From Chloroflexota bacterium (GTDB taxonomy: Bacteria > Chloroflexota > Anaerolineae > UBA7937 > B3-Chlor): 64,000 bases of DNA. The stretch spans positions 1-64,000 of the forward strand of contig JAUVXJ010000016.1 of the NCBI GenBank assembly GCA_030603665.1, in the 5' to 3' direction. The first letter of the stretch is position 1. Every line of letters starts with the position of its first letter. The translations under genes and the position numbers were made by a program. Shown piece after piece: positions 17,238-28,372 of the stretch. A model generated the notes under the pieces. The model worked only from the letters and a program-made list of their open reading frames with translations, was not told where the DNA came from and ran no database searches.

Positions 17238-18520
17238 CAGTAGTTCACCACGCCCAGTGGGTGACGCTCATACCAGTAGAAGTGCTGCTCAACGGTGGTC
17301 CCCCACCAGTCGCCGGGCCACATGTTCGGCGGATCGCGAGGCACAGGCTTGTGCCAGGGATTCCAGACCCAGCCCTCCGGCCACGGAAGTCTGCCGAACG
17401 ACCACCGGTCCATGGTGTTGCCTACCCGGAATCTAACCACACCCAGTCCAGCCCAGTCCACTTTGATCTTGAAAGAGCCGAGGACGCCGCCCACCGGGTC
17501 GACCCTGCCCTCCGGCGTTCTCGAGCCGTGGCCCAGGACACACGCGCCCAATTGCAGCTGCTCGCGACCGTACGCAGCCCAGTCTGCCCCGGCGGTTCCT
17601 TCTGGATCGATCGGAGCTGGCCAGCTAAAAGGCACCTTGTAGGGAGGATCTTGCCTGGCCCATTCCACATAGAAGCGATCCATCGCAGGGTCCCGCATGA
17701 TGTCTTGAGTGAACGAGCTGGCTGGACCGAACTCCTGTTCTGCGGGCCGCCAGAACCCAGCAAACCAGTCGACAGCCATCCACTCTCCCTGGCTGAGGGC
17801 GGCTCTTGCCGAGTACCCCGTCTGAGAATAGGAGAGCATCTCGCTGTACAGCACGTACGGGTTCGGGGCCTGCCCAAGCAGAATCTCGTGCGGAACCGCC
17901 GCGATCAGGAAGTACTCGCGCACCTCCGGCGGCAGATCCAGACCCGCGGCCACAATGGGGTATTGGCCACAGGCTGGGCAAGCGGGACCAGGACCTGTGA
18001 AGTCCAGGCCCGTCGGGTCACTGTAATTCACAGGACTGTTCAGCACGTAGGGATACCCGTTGAGTGTGCCCGGTCTCGATGGGTCGCCAGGCCACGGATC
18101 CTTCGAAATGAACCGCCCCACCTCCGGCTGGTAGTACCTGGCCCGCAGGTACAGCAACCCCACCTCCGCGTCCCAGGCCTCGCCGGTGAAGCGGTAGGGG
18201 TTGGAAACGTCCCCTCCCACCACCGGCACGCCGAACGGATCGTAGGCGTAGTTGGTCTCGATGTCACCTGTGGTGTCCAGTAGCTGCCGCGCGCTCCCCA
18301 GCCCGTCGTGCACGTAATACAGCCTCGGAGCTTGTCCTGAGCTCCGACGAAGGACCTCCTGCTGCGCGATGATGTCCAGGCCGTAGAGGTACACGGCGTC
18401 GGTGTCGCTGATGACCACCGGCAGCGTCGCCGCCAGGTCCAGGACGTACTGTGTGGTGTCCCCGCCGATGGTCTTGCTGGTCCTTGTGCCATCGCCGTTG
18501 TAGCCGAATTCAGTTGTCAA
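17237..18520 (-). CDS. Orphan Rhs core with its own C-terminal tip
   Basis: The product has 427 residues and starts abruptly inside the Rhs core (LTTEFGYNGDGTRTSKT) at a TTG with no clear ribosome site. No signal peptide and no YD-repeat barrel are present. The core runs to about residue 165 ([35 protein letters not shown]) and closely matches the core of the full-length Rhs protein. The remaining ~260 residues are a different tip, Trp- and Pro-rich with a beta-strand C-terminus (LGSFKIKVDWAGLG, WGTTVEQHFYWYE). No catalytic motif was recognised. This is the pattern of a displaced cassette that can recombine onto the full-length gene. It may be silent. Confidence 0.72.
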   Translation of the reverse strand: MTTEFGYNGDGTRTSKTIGGDTTQYVLDLAATLPVVISDTDAVYLYGLDIIAQQEVLRRSSGQAPRLYYVHDGLGSARQLLDTTGDIETNYAYDPFGVPVVGGDVSNPYRFTGEAWDAEVGLLYLRARYYQPEVGRFISKDPWPGDPSRPGTLNGYPYVLNSPVNYSDPTGLDFTGPGPACPACGQYPIVAAGLDLPPEVREYFLIAAVPHEILLGQAPNPYVLYSEMLSYSQTGYSARAALSQGEWMAVDWFAGFWRPAEQEFGPASSFTQDIMRDPAMDRFYVEWARQDPPYKVPFSWPAPIDPEGTAGADWAAYGREQLQLGACVLGHGSRTPEGRVDPVGGVLGSFKIKVDWAGLGVVRFRVGNTMDRWSFGRLPWPEGWVWNPWHKPVPRDPPNMWPGDWWGTTVEQHFYWYERHPLGVVNY

Positions 18521-18605
18521 GGTTCAGTCCAGTTGCCTCTTGCCTCGACAGAGCTATCCGCAGTGCGTGGCGGCGTAAGCGGCCAACAAAGACACGCCCG
18601 CGCAA

Positions 18606-19283
18606 CTAGTGCACTTCTATCGGTCCGTAGCCTTGCCAATCAGCTAGCTCCGTGTCCACGTACTCCCTGGGGGGAAAGGGGATAGACTCTCCAAGATGGA
18701 TGAGCCCCTCCAGTGATGTAGGGACGAAGTACCGCACTGCTGTCACCCTACTCCCTGGCTCAAGCTCGTGATATCCGTTGGATGGCTGCAGCACCAATGT
18801 GAATATGAGGCCTTCGTGGGGGTAGTAGAACCTCACTGCTACCTCCACGCCACCGAACGAGGTCCACGTGACCCACAGCTTCTCTGGTGTGCCATATCTC
18901 TCAAGGATGTCCTCAAGCACCAGCTCATGGTCCAGGTATATCATCAGGACCTGCAACATGTCACCCTTCATGATCGCCGCATTTCGCCCAGAGCCGCTGG
19001 CCCACGACGCCGTGCTCTCCCACCAGATCGTGCTGAAGCCTCCCCATCTCTCTCGCTTCACGCTACCCTGCCTGACATACTCACTACCAGCCAGGACATC
19101 CTCAACTTCCTGCACGGTGGAAGCACCTGGCACGAGGCTTTGCCAGCATGGCGGCTCACAGGGGTCGCCAGTCAAGAGGCTCCTGTCCACAGGTCCACCG
19201 ACGAGGGCACATGAAGCGAGCGATGCCCCCACCAGCAACAAGACCGCCACCAGCGCCGAGCAATCGAGCAGGCTCAGTCTCAT
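18606..19283 (-). CDS. Lipoprotein, candidate immunity for the full-length Rhs tip
   Basis: The product has 225 residues. The ATG at 19283 is preferred over an upstream GTG at 19298 because GGGAGG lies 7 bases before it. The signal peptide ends in a lipobox (VGASLASC). The mature protein begins with PCEPPCWQSLVPGASTVQEV, an opening I have seen in uncharacterised Chloroflexota lipoproteins. It lies directly downstream of the giant Rhs gene, where an immunity gene is expected, and upstream of the orphan tip. Export to the cell surface fits a toxin acting outside the cytoplasm. The immunity function is inferred from place only. Confidence 0.55.
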   Translation of the reverse strand: MRLSLLDCSALVAVLLLVGASLASCALVGGPVDRSLLTGDPCEPPCWQSLVPGASTVQEVEDVLAGSEYVRQGSVKRERWGGFSTIWWESTASWASGSGRNAAIMKGDMLQVLMIYLDHELVLEDILERYGTPEKLWVTWTSFGGVEVAVRFYYPHEGLIFTLVLQPSNGYHELEPGSRVTAVRYFVPTSLEGLIHLGESIPFPPREYVDTELADWQGYGPIEVH

Positions 19284-19624
19284 TGGTGCGCCTCCCACGA
19301 TTCAATCATCGAACATAGCGAGTTCCGCGGTCGACCATCCACGCCTAGTGCTACGCAGGCGTGCTTGCCCCAATTCACGGCCTGATTCCCCTACAGCATC
19401 TGCGATGCCGTGGCAGCCGATGTGCCGCCTTGTGTTCACCGTCCCAACAGAAAACCGGGTCCTGCACCGACAAGTAGATGTCCGCGACGTGCCTCGCAAG
19501 CGAGCAGTCGCCATGGCGGCCCACAGCCCTCATGGTCAGAGCGAACACCCCAGCCCATCGGGGATGGGCGGACGACGCCACGCCTACTGGCATGATCGAT
19601 CATGCCCGGAAGCCAGAGCAACTG
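19284..19624 (-). other. Gap between Rhs stop and lipoprotein gene
   Basis: These 341 bases hold no convincing gene. Short open frames on both strands lack ribosome sites and family features. The stretch could be the remains of an earlier immunity gene or an untranslated spacer. Confidence 0.35.
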
Positions 19625-22600
19625 CTAGCGCTCAGGTGGTGGCCCGGTGCGATCTGGCTGTCCGTAAGGCACAAGAGGCCCAAATTGGAAATCCTTCCAA
19701 GGGTATGGCTGCGGGTTCCGGGCATTCATATGTCGCGCCACGTATTCCCACCGACTACGGGATATCTCCAAGCCCATTCTGGTTGCGTAGGCGGGATAGA
19801 CATATGCGGCAACTGAGTGAGCCCAATCTTCGCGAACATTCTCGGGCGGCTTCACACCCTCTTCTGGCGCACGCTGCCAGTCTCTTATCCGCAGCTTCAA
19901 CCCACCCTCCGCTCTGGGAAGCTCACACTCAACAAGCTCCCACATCCCTTTGGCCAACATCTCGCCTGATAGCTGCAGCCATTTGTTGCGGTCCCACCAA
20001 TGGGCCAGTTCATGCACAATGGTGGATTTGGTCCACTCTCTGTTGTCCCACCAGAATCCCGAAAGCGTCACGCTGAAAGGACCGGCCCACCCTCCCCTCC
20101 CCTCGCCGAATACTACCAACTCTCCCACCCTCTTGAACACGCGTACTGGTGCTATCCTGGCCTTGAAGCCCGCCTTGCCACCTTCCATCAGGTCCGACAT
20201 ATCGCCTGCCGCCTCTAGCAGCAGTTCCAACTGCGACCAGTTCCAGTCTGACCAGAGGGTGTATTCCCCCATCGGAACAGCTCCACTGGCCCTTCGATGA
20301 TATGGTTGCCACTCACCTACAGAGATGCCGTACTGCCCCAAGAGCTTGGCGCCGAGTCCCTCCAGGCCCTCGCAGCTGTCCTCCAACATGCAGGCGCGCG
20401 TCCACGGGTCGTAACCGTCAAACCCCTCTGGGTCCACAAGGTTGACGGGGTTGTTCGCCACGTACGCGTACCGGTTCAGCGTGGGAGGACGCTGGGTATT
20501 GCCCGCCCACGGATCCTTAGTGACCAACCGCCCCACCTCCGGCTGGTAGTACCTGGCCCGCAGGTACAGCAACTCTACCTCCGCGTCCCAGGCCTCGCCG
20601 GTGAACTGGTAAGGGTTGTACACGTCCCCGCCCACCAGGGGCACTCCGAAGGGATCGTAGGCGTAGTTAGTCTCTATCTGGCCCGTGGTGTCCACAAGCT
20701 GCCGCACGCTCCCCAGCCCGTCGTGCACGTAGTACAGCGTTTCGGATTGCTGCTGCGCGATGATGTCCAGCCCGTAGAGGTACACGGCCTCGGTGTCGCT
20801 GATGACCACGGGCAGCGTGGCTGCCAGGTCCAGGACGTACTGCGTGGTGTCCCCAGCGACCGTCTTGCTGGTTCGCACCCCATCGCCGTTGTAGGCGAAC
20901 TGCGTCGTGAGGGATCCTTCCGTGACCTGGGTCAGCCGGTTGGTCTGGTCGTAGGTGTAGCTGCGCACACCATCGCTGGTGAGGTTCCCGTTGGCGTCCC
21001 AAGTGTACGTCACCCCGCCCACGTCGGTCAAGCGGTTAGCGGCGTCGTAGGCGTAGTTCACGGTGCCCCCAGGGGAGACCATGGTCAGGCGGTTCCCCAC
21101 CCCATCGTAGCTGTAGCTGTACGTCTCTCCGCTGGAATAGCTCGCCAGGGTCAGACGGTACAGCGGATCGTAGGTGTAGTCTATGGTGATGGGTGTGATC
21201 ACCGTGGTGGTCACCATGGCCGTAACTGGATCAGGTAGCTGCTTGGCGGTGGCCTCCACCACGTTGACCACTTCATCCCCGCTCACCTCGCCCACCGTCA
21301 CATTAAACGTGGAGCTGATCGCCTCCCCCACGTCCAGCGTACCGACACGCCAGGTTAATTCGTGCTTGTTCTTGCTGTAGCTCCACTCGTTTTCCTGGGG
21401 CGGGTAGGTGACCTCGGAAGGTAGGGCGTCCTTGAGCACCAGGCTGCTCAGATCCTCCTGGCCCGTGTTGGTGAGGGCCACAGTGTAAGTGATGGTGTCG
21501 CCCGCCCACACCAGCGAAGGTTCCGCCAGCTTGCGCAGGTCGAGTTGCTCTCCCGCTCGAGCTGCGGGTGCCCGCGCAGGGGTGGCGGTGGGGGTGATCG
21601 TTGGCGTGGCCGTCACGGTGGGACTGGCCGTGGGCGTCGCGGTCGGCGTGGCCGAGGGAGGCGTCTCCGTGGGTGTCCACGTGTGAGTCGGCGTAGCCGT
21701 CGCGGTTTCGCCCGGCGTTTCTGTGGGCGTGGAGGTAGCTGTGGCCTCTGGTGTGCCCGTGGGCGTGGCGGTATCCGTCGGTGTGGGCGTAGCGGTTTCC
21801 ACCGGCTCGCTGCCCGGCGTCCAGGTGGGTGTCGGCGTCAATGTGGGGGTCACCGGCTCCTGCCTCACCTCCAGGGGCAGTGGGGCAGCAGCGCCCGCCG
21901 CTCCCTCGTACGACAAACCCATCGCTCTGCCCGGGGCTCGAGGGTTTGCCCCGTCCAACGAGGCGAGAACGGGGAGGTCCGAGCCCTTCTCTTTCTGCGC
22001 ATAGTGGACCGCGCCAGACTCCGCCAGGTAGCCACCCTCCCCCGGCGGGAGCAACCTCTCCACCACCTGCAAGCGGTTGCCCTCGTTGTCCAGCGTGTAC
22101 ACGAAGGACGACAGGGCGCCCCCGCCGCTCAGGTTCGCCAGCTCCAGCAACCGGTTGGCATCGTCGTACTGGTACTCTACACCCACGCCGTTGGGCAGGT
22201 CCACCCCGGTCAGCCTGTTGCCATCGTCGTAGCTGTAGTCGGCGATGGTCGCGGAGTTCCAGTCCACCACTGTGTCCAGCCTGTTGGCGTCATCGTAGTT
22301 GTAGGTGACCGCGTGGGCGTCAGGATAGGTCAACCGCGTGCGGTTCCCCACATCGTCGTAGCCGTAACCCACCGTCCCCTGGGGGGTAGTGGCCGAGGTG
22401 AGGCGATAGAGGTCGTCGTAGTAGTAGGAGGTGGCGCCGGTCCCATCGACCATCGACAGGCGATTGCCGACGTCGTCGTAGGTGAGGGACACGTCGGGAT
22501 CGCCGGGATAGTCGATGGTCGTCAACCGGTTCAGGGCGTCGTAGTCGACGCTGGTGCCGTAGCCCAGGGCATCGGTGATCGCAGTGCGATTGCCGACCGC

Positions 22601-25600
22601 ATCGTAGCCGTAGCTCGTGGTGTTGGTCAGGGGGTCCGTGACGCTGATCAGGCGGTTCAAATCGTCGTACCCATAGGTGGTCACGTGCCCGTTGGCGTCG
22701 GTCAGGCTGGTCTCGTTGCCCACGGCATCGTACCCATAGGAGCTGACCACGTTGGTCTGGTGGTCGCTGCCTTGTCCTTGCTCGTAGTTCTCGCTCACCG
22801 CGACCAGCCTGTTCACCTCATCGTACTGGTACAGGGAAACGACCCCTTCAGCATCGGTCACGCCCGTGCGGTTGCCTACGGAATCGTAGGCGTAGGAGGT
22901 AGCGTGGCCCTCTGCATCCGTCACGCTGGCCAGGCGGTTCAGGTCGTCGTAGCCGTACGTGGTGGGGTTGCCGTTCCCATCGGTGCTCATCGTCCGGTTC
23001 CCGACCTTATCGTAGGTGTAGACGACCGTGTGATTGAGAGGGTCGGTCACGCTGGTCAGCCGGTTCAAGTCATCGTAGCCATACCAGGTGACGTGGCCAC
23101 TGCCGTCCGTCAGCGTGATCCGGTTGCCCACAGCATCATACTGCGACTCCGTGCTCACCGGGCTGCCGTCCAACCACTCCGTAGTTGTGGTCAGGCGGTT
23201 CAAATCGTCATACGCGTAGGCGGTGACGCGCCCTTCGGCGTCCGTCACGCTGATGCGGTTGCCGACCTCGTCGTAGCCGTAACTCGTGGTGCCGCTGAGA
23301 GGGTCGGTCACCCTGACCAGCCGGTTCAACTCGTCGTATTCGTAGTAGGTGACCTTCCCATTGGCGTCGGTCACGCTCGTCTGGTTGCCCGCCTCATCGT
23401 ACTCGTAGCTGACCAGGCCGTCCAGCGCATCGGTGACTGAGACCTGTCGGTTGAGGTCATCGTACTCGTACTGAGTCGGGTTCCCGTTCGCATCGGTCAC
23501 GCTGGTCCTGTTACCCACCTCGTCGTAGCCGTAGCTCGTGGTGCCGGTGAGAGGGTCGGTCACCACTCCCAGGCGGTTTAGCTCATCGTACTGGTAGAAA
23601 GTGGTATTCCCGTTGGCATCGGTCACGCTCGTCTGGTTGCCCACCTCGTCGTGGGCGTAATAGGTGGTGAGGGGGGTGCCGTCCAGCCATTGAGTGCTGC
23701 TGGTCAAGCGGTTGAGGTCATCGTAGCCGTAGTCGGTGATGTGGCCTCCCGCATCTACCACTGTGGTCTGGTTACCCACCTCGTCGTACTCGTAGGTGGT
23801 TTCCACGTTCACTTCATTGGTCTGGGGCTGCCCCTCTTGATAGTTCTGAATCGTCCTCACCAGGCGGTTCAGCTCGTCGTACTCGTACTTGGTGACCACC
23901 CCGTCGGCGTCGATGACCTTGAGGCGGTTGCCCACTTCGTCATACTCATAGGTCGTCTCCACGTTGACCTCGCTGGTCTGGGGCTGGCCCTCCTGGTAGT
24001 TCTGCATCATCTTCACCAGGCGGTTCAGGTCGTCGTACTCATACCTGGTGACGATGCCCTTGGCGTCGGCCATGGAGATGCGATTGCCCACCTCGTCGTA
24101 CGCGTAGGCCGTGCTGACCACCTCGCTGTCCACGGTCTGGGTGATGAGCGTCAGGTTGTCGGCGTCGTCGTAAGTGTAGTAGATGGTGTGGGGCTGGCCG
24201 TCTCTAGTGACTGCCTCCGTGGTCCTCCGCCCCGCCAGGTCGTAGGTGTAGGTAGTCACGTTCCCCAGGGCGTCGGTGATCACAGTCATGTTGCCGTAGG
24301 AGTCGTAGCCGTAGGAGGTGGTGTGGCCCACAGGGTCGGTTCTCGATTGGAGCAGACCCGCCAGCGCCCCGGCTTCGTAGTAGGTGAAGGTGGTGGTGAT
24401 GGAGCCGCCGCCGAGGGTCTGGGTGATGGCTGTGAGGTTGTCGTGCTGGTCGTACAGGTAGAGCGTCGGTATGCCTCTGGTATCGGTGATGGCGGTCAGG
24501 TTGTTGTGGCCGTCGTGGGTCATGGTCTGCTCTTGCCCCAGAGCGTCCAGGATCGAGGTCAAGTTCCCACTGGCGTCGTACGTGTACACGCTCGTATGGC
24601 CCAGTTCATCGGTGACGCTGGTCAGATCGTCATTCGCGTTGTAAGTGAGGCTCAGGCTGTTGCCGTAACTGTCCTCCCGGTCCGTGATGGGAAGCCGGAG
24701 GGAGTAGGTATGCACCTGCGTGTGCCCCAGTGCATCCGTCACAGTTGTCCGAGCGTTCTCCAGATCGTAGCTGAAGGTGATGGGCTGGCTGCTTCCTCCC
24801 AGCCACTGGGAGGTGACGCGCCCCTCGGCGTCGTACTCGTTGACGAAGGTCGGGGCGGACTGATCAGGCTCGGTGACGCTGCTGAGCAAGCCGTTGGTCC
24901 CGGTGTAGGCCAGGGTGGCTGTGTATCCCCTCAGACCCGTGACCGTGGCCAGGTTGCCGCCCTCGTATCCATAGCCGATTGTCCGGCCCAGCGGATCCTC
25001 AACCGCCGTGATGCGGGTATTGCTCACGTTCCAGGTAAAGGTGATGGTGCGCCCTGCCGCGTCGGTGGCATTGATCAACCGGGCCCCATCGTAGTTCAGG
25101 GTGGTGGTCAGTTCGTTGCTGGTGACGATGGACTTGAGGAGCCCCGCCTCGCTGAAGTTGTACCGGGTCTGGTCCTGCCGTTTCAGCGTGTAGGTGTCAT
25201 CGGCGTTGCGCTGCAGTGTGGCGTTTACCCCCGGCGGGGGGACGAACTCCTCGCCATCATAACTGATGTACCTGTCCCTGCGCCCGTCCTCCACCTTCAT
25301 GAGCACCCCGCTGGTGTCGGCGACAAGCAGTCGCATGTCATAGTTGAGGCTCCAGTTAGCCCCGAAGGGTCCCACGTATGAATCTTGCGAGTTGTATGTC
25401 CGCTGGACGGCAAGCGACGAACCTGGTCCCGCTATGGACAGGTCGTGCCACTGACGCGTGAAATTGCCGGTGCTGGTGTTGACCGGGTCGCCACATTGTG
25501 CAACGGTGGGGCATAGACCCATATAGTGGCTCGCATCGCCTCGGCCCATCCGCAGCTTGCTGACGAAGCCATCGTGATAGGAGGACCCACCACAAGTAGC

Positions 25601-28030
25601 CGGGTCGGGAGTGGTGTCGAAGGCGCCAGGCGTGGTCGGGAAGTCGCAGGACCCTGTCTCACCGCTGACATGCGCAGCGCCCGCCCCATCAATGGCAATG
25701 GCCAGCCCGCGGTCTTCTTGCGTCCCCCCCAGAAAGGTGGAGTAGACCAAAGCCGAGCCATCCACGCTTAACTTGGTGATGAAGGCCTCGCCACGGCTAT
25801 ACATCGTGTCGAAGGCGTCCATTGTGCAGGGGAAGTCGCTCGAACCGGTCGGTCCTGTGACATACGCTGCCCCCGAGCCGTCCACCGCGATCGACTCACC
25901 GTGTTCTTCGCCACGGCCCCCGAGGAACGTGGAGTAGGCCAGGGCCGACCCATCCACGCTGAACTTGGTCACAAACGCATCAAACCAACCCGCTTGAGTG
26001 GTGTCCCACGCGCCAGGCGTCGTCGGGAAGTCCGCGTTCGGGGTGGACCCTGTGACGTATGCCGCCCCCAAAGCGTCCACGGCGATGCCCGACACTCTCT
26101 CACCCTCTTCAATCTCATCCGACGCCCCACCGAGGAAGCTGCTGTAGACCAGATCGGTCCCGGCAGGGTTTAGCTTGGTGACGAAGAGATCCTTCATGCC
26201 GTTCATTGTCGTGTCGAAGGCGCCCGTCGTGACCGGGAAGTCGGTCCCGTCGGTCCATCCCGTGGTATATGCTGCCCCCGAGCCGTCCACCGCGATGTCG
26301 CCTCCGAACTCCCAGTGAGCGGTGCCGAGGAAGGTGCCGTAGACCAAGGCCGACCCGTCCGCGTTCAACTTGGCGACGTAAACGTCAGTAAGGTCATTCC
26401 ATTCGTCGCTGTTGCAGTTGCCATCCGAGCCACAGCTCGTGTCGTAGGCACCTTCCGTGACCGGAAAATCCGGGGAACTCGTGGAACCAGTGACGTACGC
26501 CGCGCCCGAGGCGTCTACAGCGATGCCATCGCAGTTCTCCCAGACAGCACCGCCGAGGAACGTGCTGTACTCCAGTGCCGATCCTGCCGGGTTCAACTTC
26601 GCCACGAACGCATCAGTGATGCCACTGAAGGTGGTATCGAAGGCACCGAGTGTGGTGGGAAAGTCGGAGGAACTCGTATGACCACCGACATAGGCAGAGC
26701 CCGAGGCATCTACGGCGATGTCCATGGCATAGGGGTAATTACCCTCACCACCAAGGAACGTGCTGTACTCCAGTCCCGACCCTGTCGGGTCCAACTTCGT
26801 GACGAAGGCATCTCTGGAGCCACTGAGGGCGGTGTCGAAGGCACCAGGTGTGGTAGGGAAATCGGGGGCGTCAGTCCACCCAGCGACGTATGCCGCGCCT
26901 GACGCGTCTACAGCCACGGCAACCACATGGTCCACGCCGGAGCCCCCCAGAAACGTGCTGTATTCCAGATCATCCGGGTTCGACTCGGAAGCGCCCAACC
27001 GTGCCACGCCGAGCCTAGAACACTCGGATCCCAGAGAGCATGCCGAGATGCCCACATGAGTCTTACTGCGCCTGCCAACTCCTCCCTCGGGAGTGCGGGA
27101 CCGGACCCCAAAGCTCACTTCGTTTCCGGACACCCTTATCTCGACACCCACCTTCCGCGAATGTCCATCCGCCGACTCCAGGATGGCCTCAGGCCTCTGG
27201 TGGACCAAGACTCCGACCCCGGTTCTCAGGTTCAGGCGCCCTTGCTCATCCACCGACACGGCGTCGACGCCATCGACGCGGAAGCGGATAGAACTCAACT
27301 CGGCGCCCTCCTGCACCAGCCATCGCTCCTGCCATCGCCCCCCCTCCGAGGTCAGCTCCAGGTGAATGCCGGCATACAGATTCACGTAACGCACGCCGCC
27401 CCACACGGGCACATCGGGATACCACTTCTCTGGATCATTGCCGATGAAGTACGAGACCTTGGTGTCCAGTCTGCCGAAGGGCATCACCTGGGGATCAGGA
27501 TTGGCGCCCACGAAGCTCACCCTGAGGTTGACGCCACGCCGTACTTCTTCCTGATTCGGTGCGTGACGACTCTGCCGCTGCTCATCATCTGACGGCACCT
27601 CCGTGGGCTCGAGCACGGTGTGCCACATCGCATCAGTTGTCACATACACGGTGCCCTGGGTACCGCGCACCTGGAAAAGCGCACGGCCGTCGAACTGCCC
27701 CACGTTCTCCACGAACATGATCGGCGAGCTGCGTAGCGCGCTCCGGCTGCGGGCCTCTGCCTCCGCCAAAGGGGGAATGGCACTGTCGTCCGAGGGTTGC
27801 TGGACGGGCCCTGGAGCGATAGCACCGCTGTCGGTCCAGTCGCCAGCCGACGATTCTGGCACCGAAGACAGGCCCCAAGCGGCAGATGAGCTCGGCCCAG
27901 TGGCCGACGTCTCTGCGGGTTTGGCGGCGGCCAGCGCCTGAGCGGTGGCGGCCAGGAGCAACGCGGTGAGCAGCCCCAGCATGACAAGAAGAGTGCAAAG
28001 CCGTGTGGATCTCGCAGTCAGCTCTTTCAC
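19625..28030 (-). CDS. Giant secreted SBBP / YD-repeat / DUF11 / Rhs protein with HELAH tip
   Basis: The product has about 2801 residues. The GTG at 28030 is chosen because GGAGGAGGAG precedes it and the product then starts with a clean signal peptide (cleavage near AQALA-AAKP). An in-frame start at 28084 adds 18 residues. Domain order: an [10 protein letters not shown] module that usually precedes SBBP repeats, seven SBBP repeats (each with YSTFLGG, GAAYVTG and FVTKL), an Rhs opening ([10 protein letters not shown]), about forty YD repeats, a Thr-Pro-rich linker, a DUF11 domain, more YD repeats and the Rhs core ([36 protein letters not shown]). The last ~265 residues form a tip with the zinc-peptidase motif HELAHWWD (HELAH codons at 20014-20000). 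Rhs proteins encapsulate and deliver a cleavable C-terminal toxin, so a metallopeptidase effector is inferred. Confidence 0.85.
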   Translation of the reverse strand: MKELTARSTRLCTLLVMLGLLTALLLAATAQALAAAKPAETSATGPSSSAAWGLSSVPESSAGDWTDSGAIAPGPVQQPSDDSAIPPLAEAEARSRSALRSSPIMFVENVGQFDGRALFQVRGTQGTVYVTTDAMWHTVLEPTEVPSDDEQRQSRHAPNQEEVRRGVNLRVSFVGANPDPQVMPFGRLDTKVSYFIGNDPEKWYPDVPVWGGVRYVNLYAGIHLELTSEGGRWQERWLVQEGAELSSIRFRVDGVDAVSVDEQGRLNLRTGVGVLVHQRPEAILESADGHSRKVGVEIRVSGNEVSFGVRSRTPEGGVGRRSKTHVGISACSLGSECSRLGVARLGASESNPDDLEYSTFLGGSGVDHVVAVAVDASGAAYVAGWTDAPDFPTTPGAFDTALSGSRDAFVTKLDPTGSGLEYSTFLGGEGNYPYAMDIAVDASGSAYVGGHTSSSDFPTTLGAFDTTFSGITDAFVAKLNPAGSALEYSTFLGGAVWENCDGIAVDASGAAYVTGSTSSPDFPVTEGAYDTSCGSDGNCNSDEWNDLTDVYVAKLNADGSALVYGTFLGTAHWEFGGDIAVDGSGAAYTTGWTDGTDFPVTTGAFDTTMNGMKDLFVTKLNPAGTDLVYSSFLGGASDEIEEGERVSGIAVDALGAAYVTGSTPNADFPTTPGAWDTTQAGWFDAFVTKFSVDGSALAYSTFLGGRGEEHGESIAVDGSGAAYVTGPTGSSDFPCTMDAFDTMYSRGEAFITKLSVDGSALVYSTFLGGTQEDRGLAIAIDGAGAAHVSGETGSCDFPTTPGAFDTTPDPATCGGSSYHDGFVSKLRMGRGDASHYMGLCPTVAQCGDPVNTSTGNFTRQWHDLSIAGPGSSLAVQRTYNSQDSYVGPFGANWSLNYDMRLLVADTSGVLMKVEDGRRDRYISYDGEEFVPPPGVNATLQRNADDTYTLKRQDQTRYNFSEAGLLKSIVTSNELTTTLNYDGARLINATDAAGRTITFTWNVSNTRITAVEDPLGRTIGYGYEGGNLATVTGLRGYTATLAYTGTNGLLSSVTEPDQSAPTFVNEYDAEGRVTSQWLGGSSQPITFSYDLENARTTVTDALGHTQVHTYSLRLPITDREDSYGNSLSLTYNANDDLTSVTDELGHTSVYTYDASGNLTSILDALGQEQTMTHDGHNNLTAITDTRGIPTLYLYDQHDNLTAITQTLGGGSITTTFTYYEAGALAGLLQSRTDPVGHTTSYGYDSYGNMTVITDALGNVTTYTYDLAGRRTTEAVTRDGQPHTIYYTYDDADNLTLITQTVDSEVVSTAYAYDEVGNRISMADAKGIVTRYEYDDLNRLVKMMQNYQEGQPQTSEVNVETTYEYDEVGNRLKVIDADGVVTKYEYDELNRLVRTIQNYQEGQPQTNEVNVETTYEYDEVGNQTTVVDAGGHITDYGYDDLNRLTSSTQWLDGTPLTTYYAHDEVGNQTSVTDANGNTTFYQYDELNRLGVVTDPLTGTTSYGYDEVGNRTSVTDANGNPTQYEYDDLNRQVSVTDALDGLVSYEYDEAGNQTSVTDANGKVTYYEYDELNRLVRVTDPLSGTTSYGYDEVGNRISVTDAEGRVTAYAYDDLNRLTTTTEWLDGSPVSTESQYDAVGNRITLTDGSGHVTWYGYDDLNRLTSVTDPLNHTVVYTYDKVGNRTMSTDGNGNPTTYGYDDLNRLASVTDAEGHATSYAYDSVGNRTGVTDAEGVVSLYQYDEVNRLVAVSENYEQGQGSDHQTNVVSSYGYDAVGNETSLTDANGHVTTYGYDDLNRLISVTDPLTNTTSYGYDAVGNRTAITDALGYGTSVDYDALNRLTTIDYPGDPDVSLTYDDVGNRLSMVDGTGATSYYYDDLYRLTSATTPQGTVGYGYDDVGNRTRLTYPDAHAVTYNYDDANRLDTVVDWNSATIADYSYDDGNRLTGVDLPNGVGVEYQYDDANRLLELANLSGGGALSSFVYTLDNEGNRLQVVERLLPPGEGGYLAESGAVHYAQKEKGSDLPVLASLDGANPRAPGRAMGLSYEGAAGAAAPLPLEVRQEPVTPTLTPTPTWTPGSEPVETATPTPTDTATPTGTPEATATSTPTETPGETATATPTHTWTPTETPPSATPTATPTASPTVTATPTITPTATPARAPAARAGEQLDLRKLAEPSLVWAGDTITYTVALTNTGQEDLSSLVLKDALPSEVTYPPQENEWSYSKNKHELTWRVGTLDVGEAISSTFNVTVGEVSGDEVVNVVEATAKQLPDPVTAMVTTTVITPITIDYTYDPLYRLTLASYSSGETYSYSYDGVGNRLTMVSPGGTVNYAYDAANRLTDVGGVTYTWDANGNLTSDGVRSYTYDQTNRLTQVTEGSLTTQFAYNGDGVRTSKTVAGDTTQYVLDLAATLPVVISDTEAVYLYGLDIIAQQQSETLYYVHDGLGSVRQLVDTTGQIETNYAYDPFGVPLVGGDVYNPYQFTGEAWDAEVELLYLRARYYQPEVGRLVTKDPWAGNTQRPPTLNRYAYVANNPVNLVDPEGFDGYDPWTRACMLEDSCEGLEGLGAKLLGQYGISVGEWQPYHRRASGAVPMGEYTLWSDWNWSQLELLLEAAGDMSDLMEGGKAGFKARIAPVRVFKRVGELVVFGEGRGGWAGPFSVTLSGFWWDNREWTKSTIVHELAHWWDRNKWLQLSGEMLAKGMWELVECELPRAEGGLKLRIRDWQRAPEEGVKPPENVREDWAHSVAAYVYPAYATRMGLEISRSRWEYVARHMNARNPQPYPWKDFQFGPLVPYGQPDRTGPPPER
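23770..24080 (-). repeat. 156-bp tandem duplication inside the YD region (approximate ends)
   Basis: Two 52-residue units containing [24 protein letters not shown] and YEYD(D/E)LNRLV lie in tandem. Matching DNA points (TCCACGTT at 23802 and 23958) are 156 bp apart. The other YD repeats are more diverged, so this looks like a recent expansion. Confidence 0.7.
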
Positions 28031-28201
28031 TTCTCTCCTCCTCCTCGTCTGAACTCCTGCAAAGAGAAAGGCCCATCTTCGCACCGCGCGAGATGAGCCT
28101 AGCCGTGCAGAGTAGTGTATCGAACCGCTCTGCGGGTGCCAATCCGCCTATCTGCAGTTGCTGCAACAGGAGGATTGTATCGTTGTTCTATTATCAAACA
28201 C

Positions 28202-28230
28202 AGTATAACATAGTTCTTGCGTCTTGTCAA
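28202..28230 (-). promoter_or_regulatory. Consensus sigma70 promoter for the Rhs gene
   Basis: TTGACA (28230-28225), 17-bp spacer, TATACT (28207-28202) on the minus strand. It predicts an untranslated leader of about 165 bases before the GTG at 28030. Confidence 0.82.
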
Positions 28231-28261
28231 GCTTGGCTGACAGATCGTGGCAAGGGCGGCG

Positions 28262-28288
28262 GGGGTACGGCGCGACACGCCGTACCCC
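28262..28288. repeat. 11-bp perfect hairpin, terminator-like or REP-like
   Basis: GGGGTACGGCG (28262-28272) and CGCCGTACCCC (28278-28288) pair perfectly around a 5-base loop. It stands between the end of the thioesterase gene and the Rhs promoter, so it may end the ftsK-menA transcript. It has no T-tract and resembles common intergenic palindromes. Confidence 0.65.
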
Positions 28289-28372
28289 TACGGGGGCCAT
28301 CGCCGTGCGGATTTCTAGGGCGAACAGGGGGTGCGGAGGCGGGGGGCTGGGGGAGCGCTGTGAGCAGAGGCC

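Noticed and set aside
18490..18520. TTGACA at the start of the orphan Rhs gene as a promoter
   Set aside because: No -10 box at 16-18 bp. The hexamer is part of the coding sequence.
19302..19593. Short minus-strand frames after the Rhs stop
   Set aside because: No ribosome site, no homology recognised and an unlikely composition. At most a remnant.
21545..25381. Two very long open frames on the plus strand opposite the Rhs gene
   Set aside because: They are antisense to YD repeats, whose codon pattern keeps the opposite strand open. The products are low-complexity Val/Gly/His repeats without a ribosome site or family features.
21545..25381. CRISPR-like regular repeats
   Set aside because: The periodicity is that of coding YD repeats (about 60-66 bp with variable content). 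There are no constant repeats with unique spacers.
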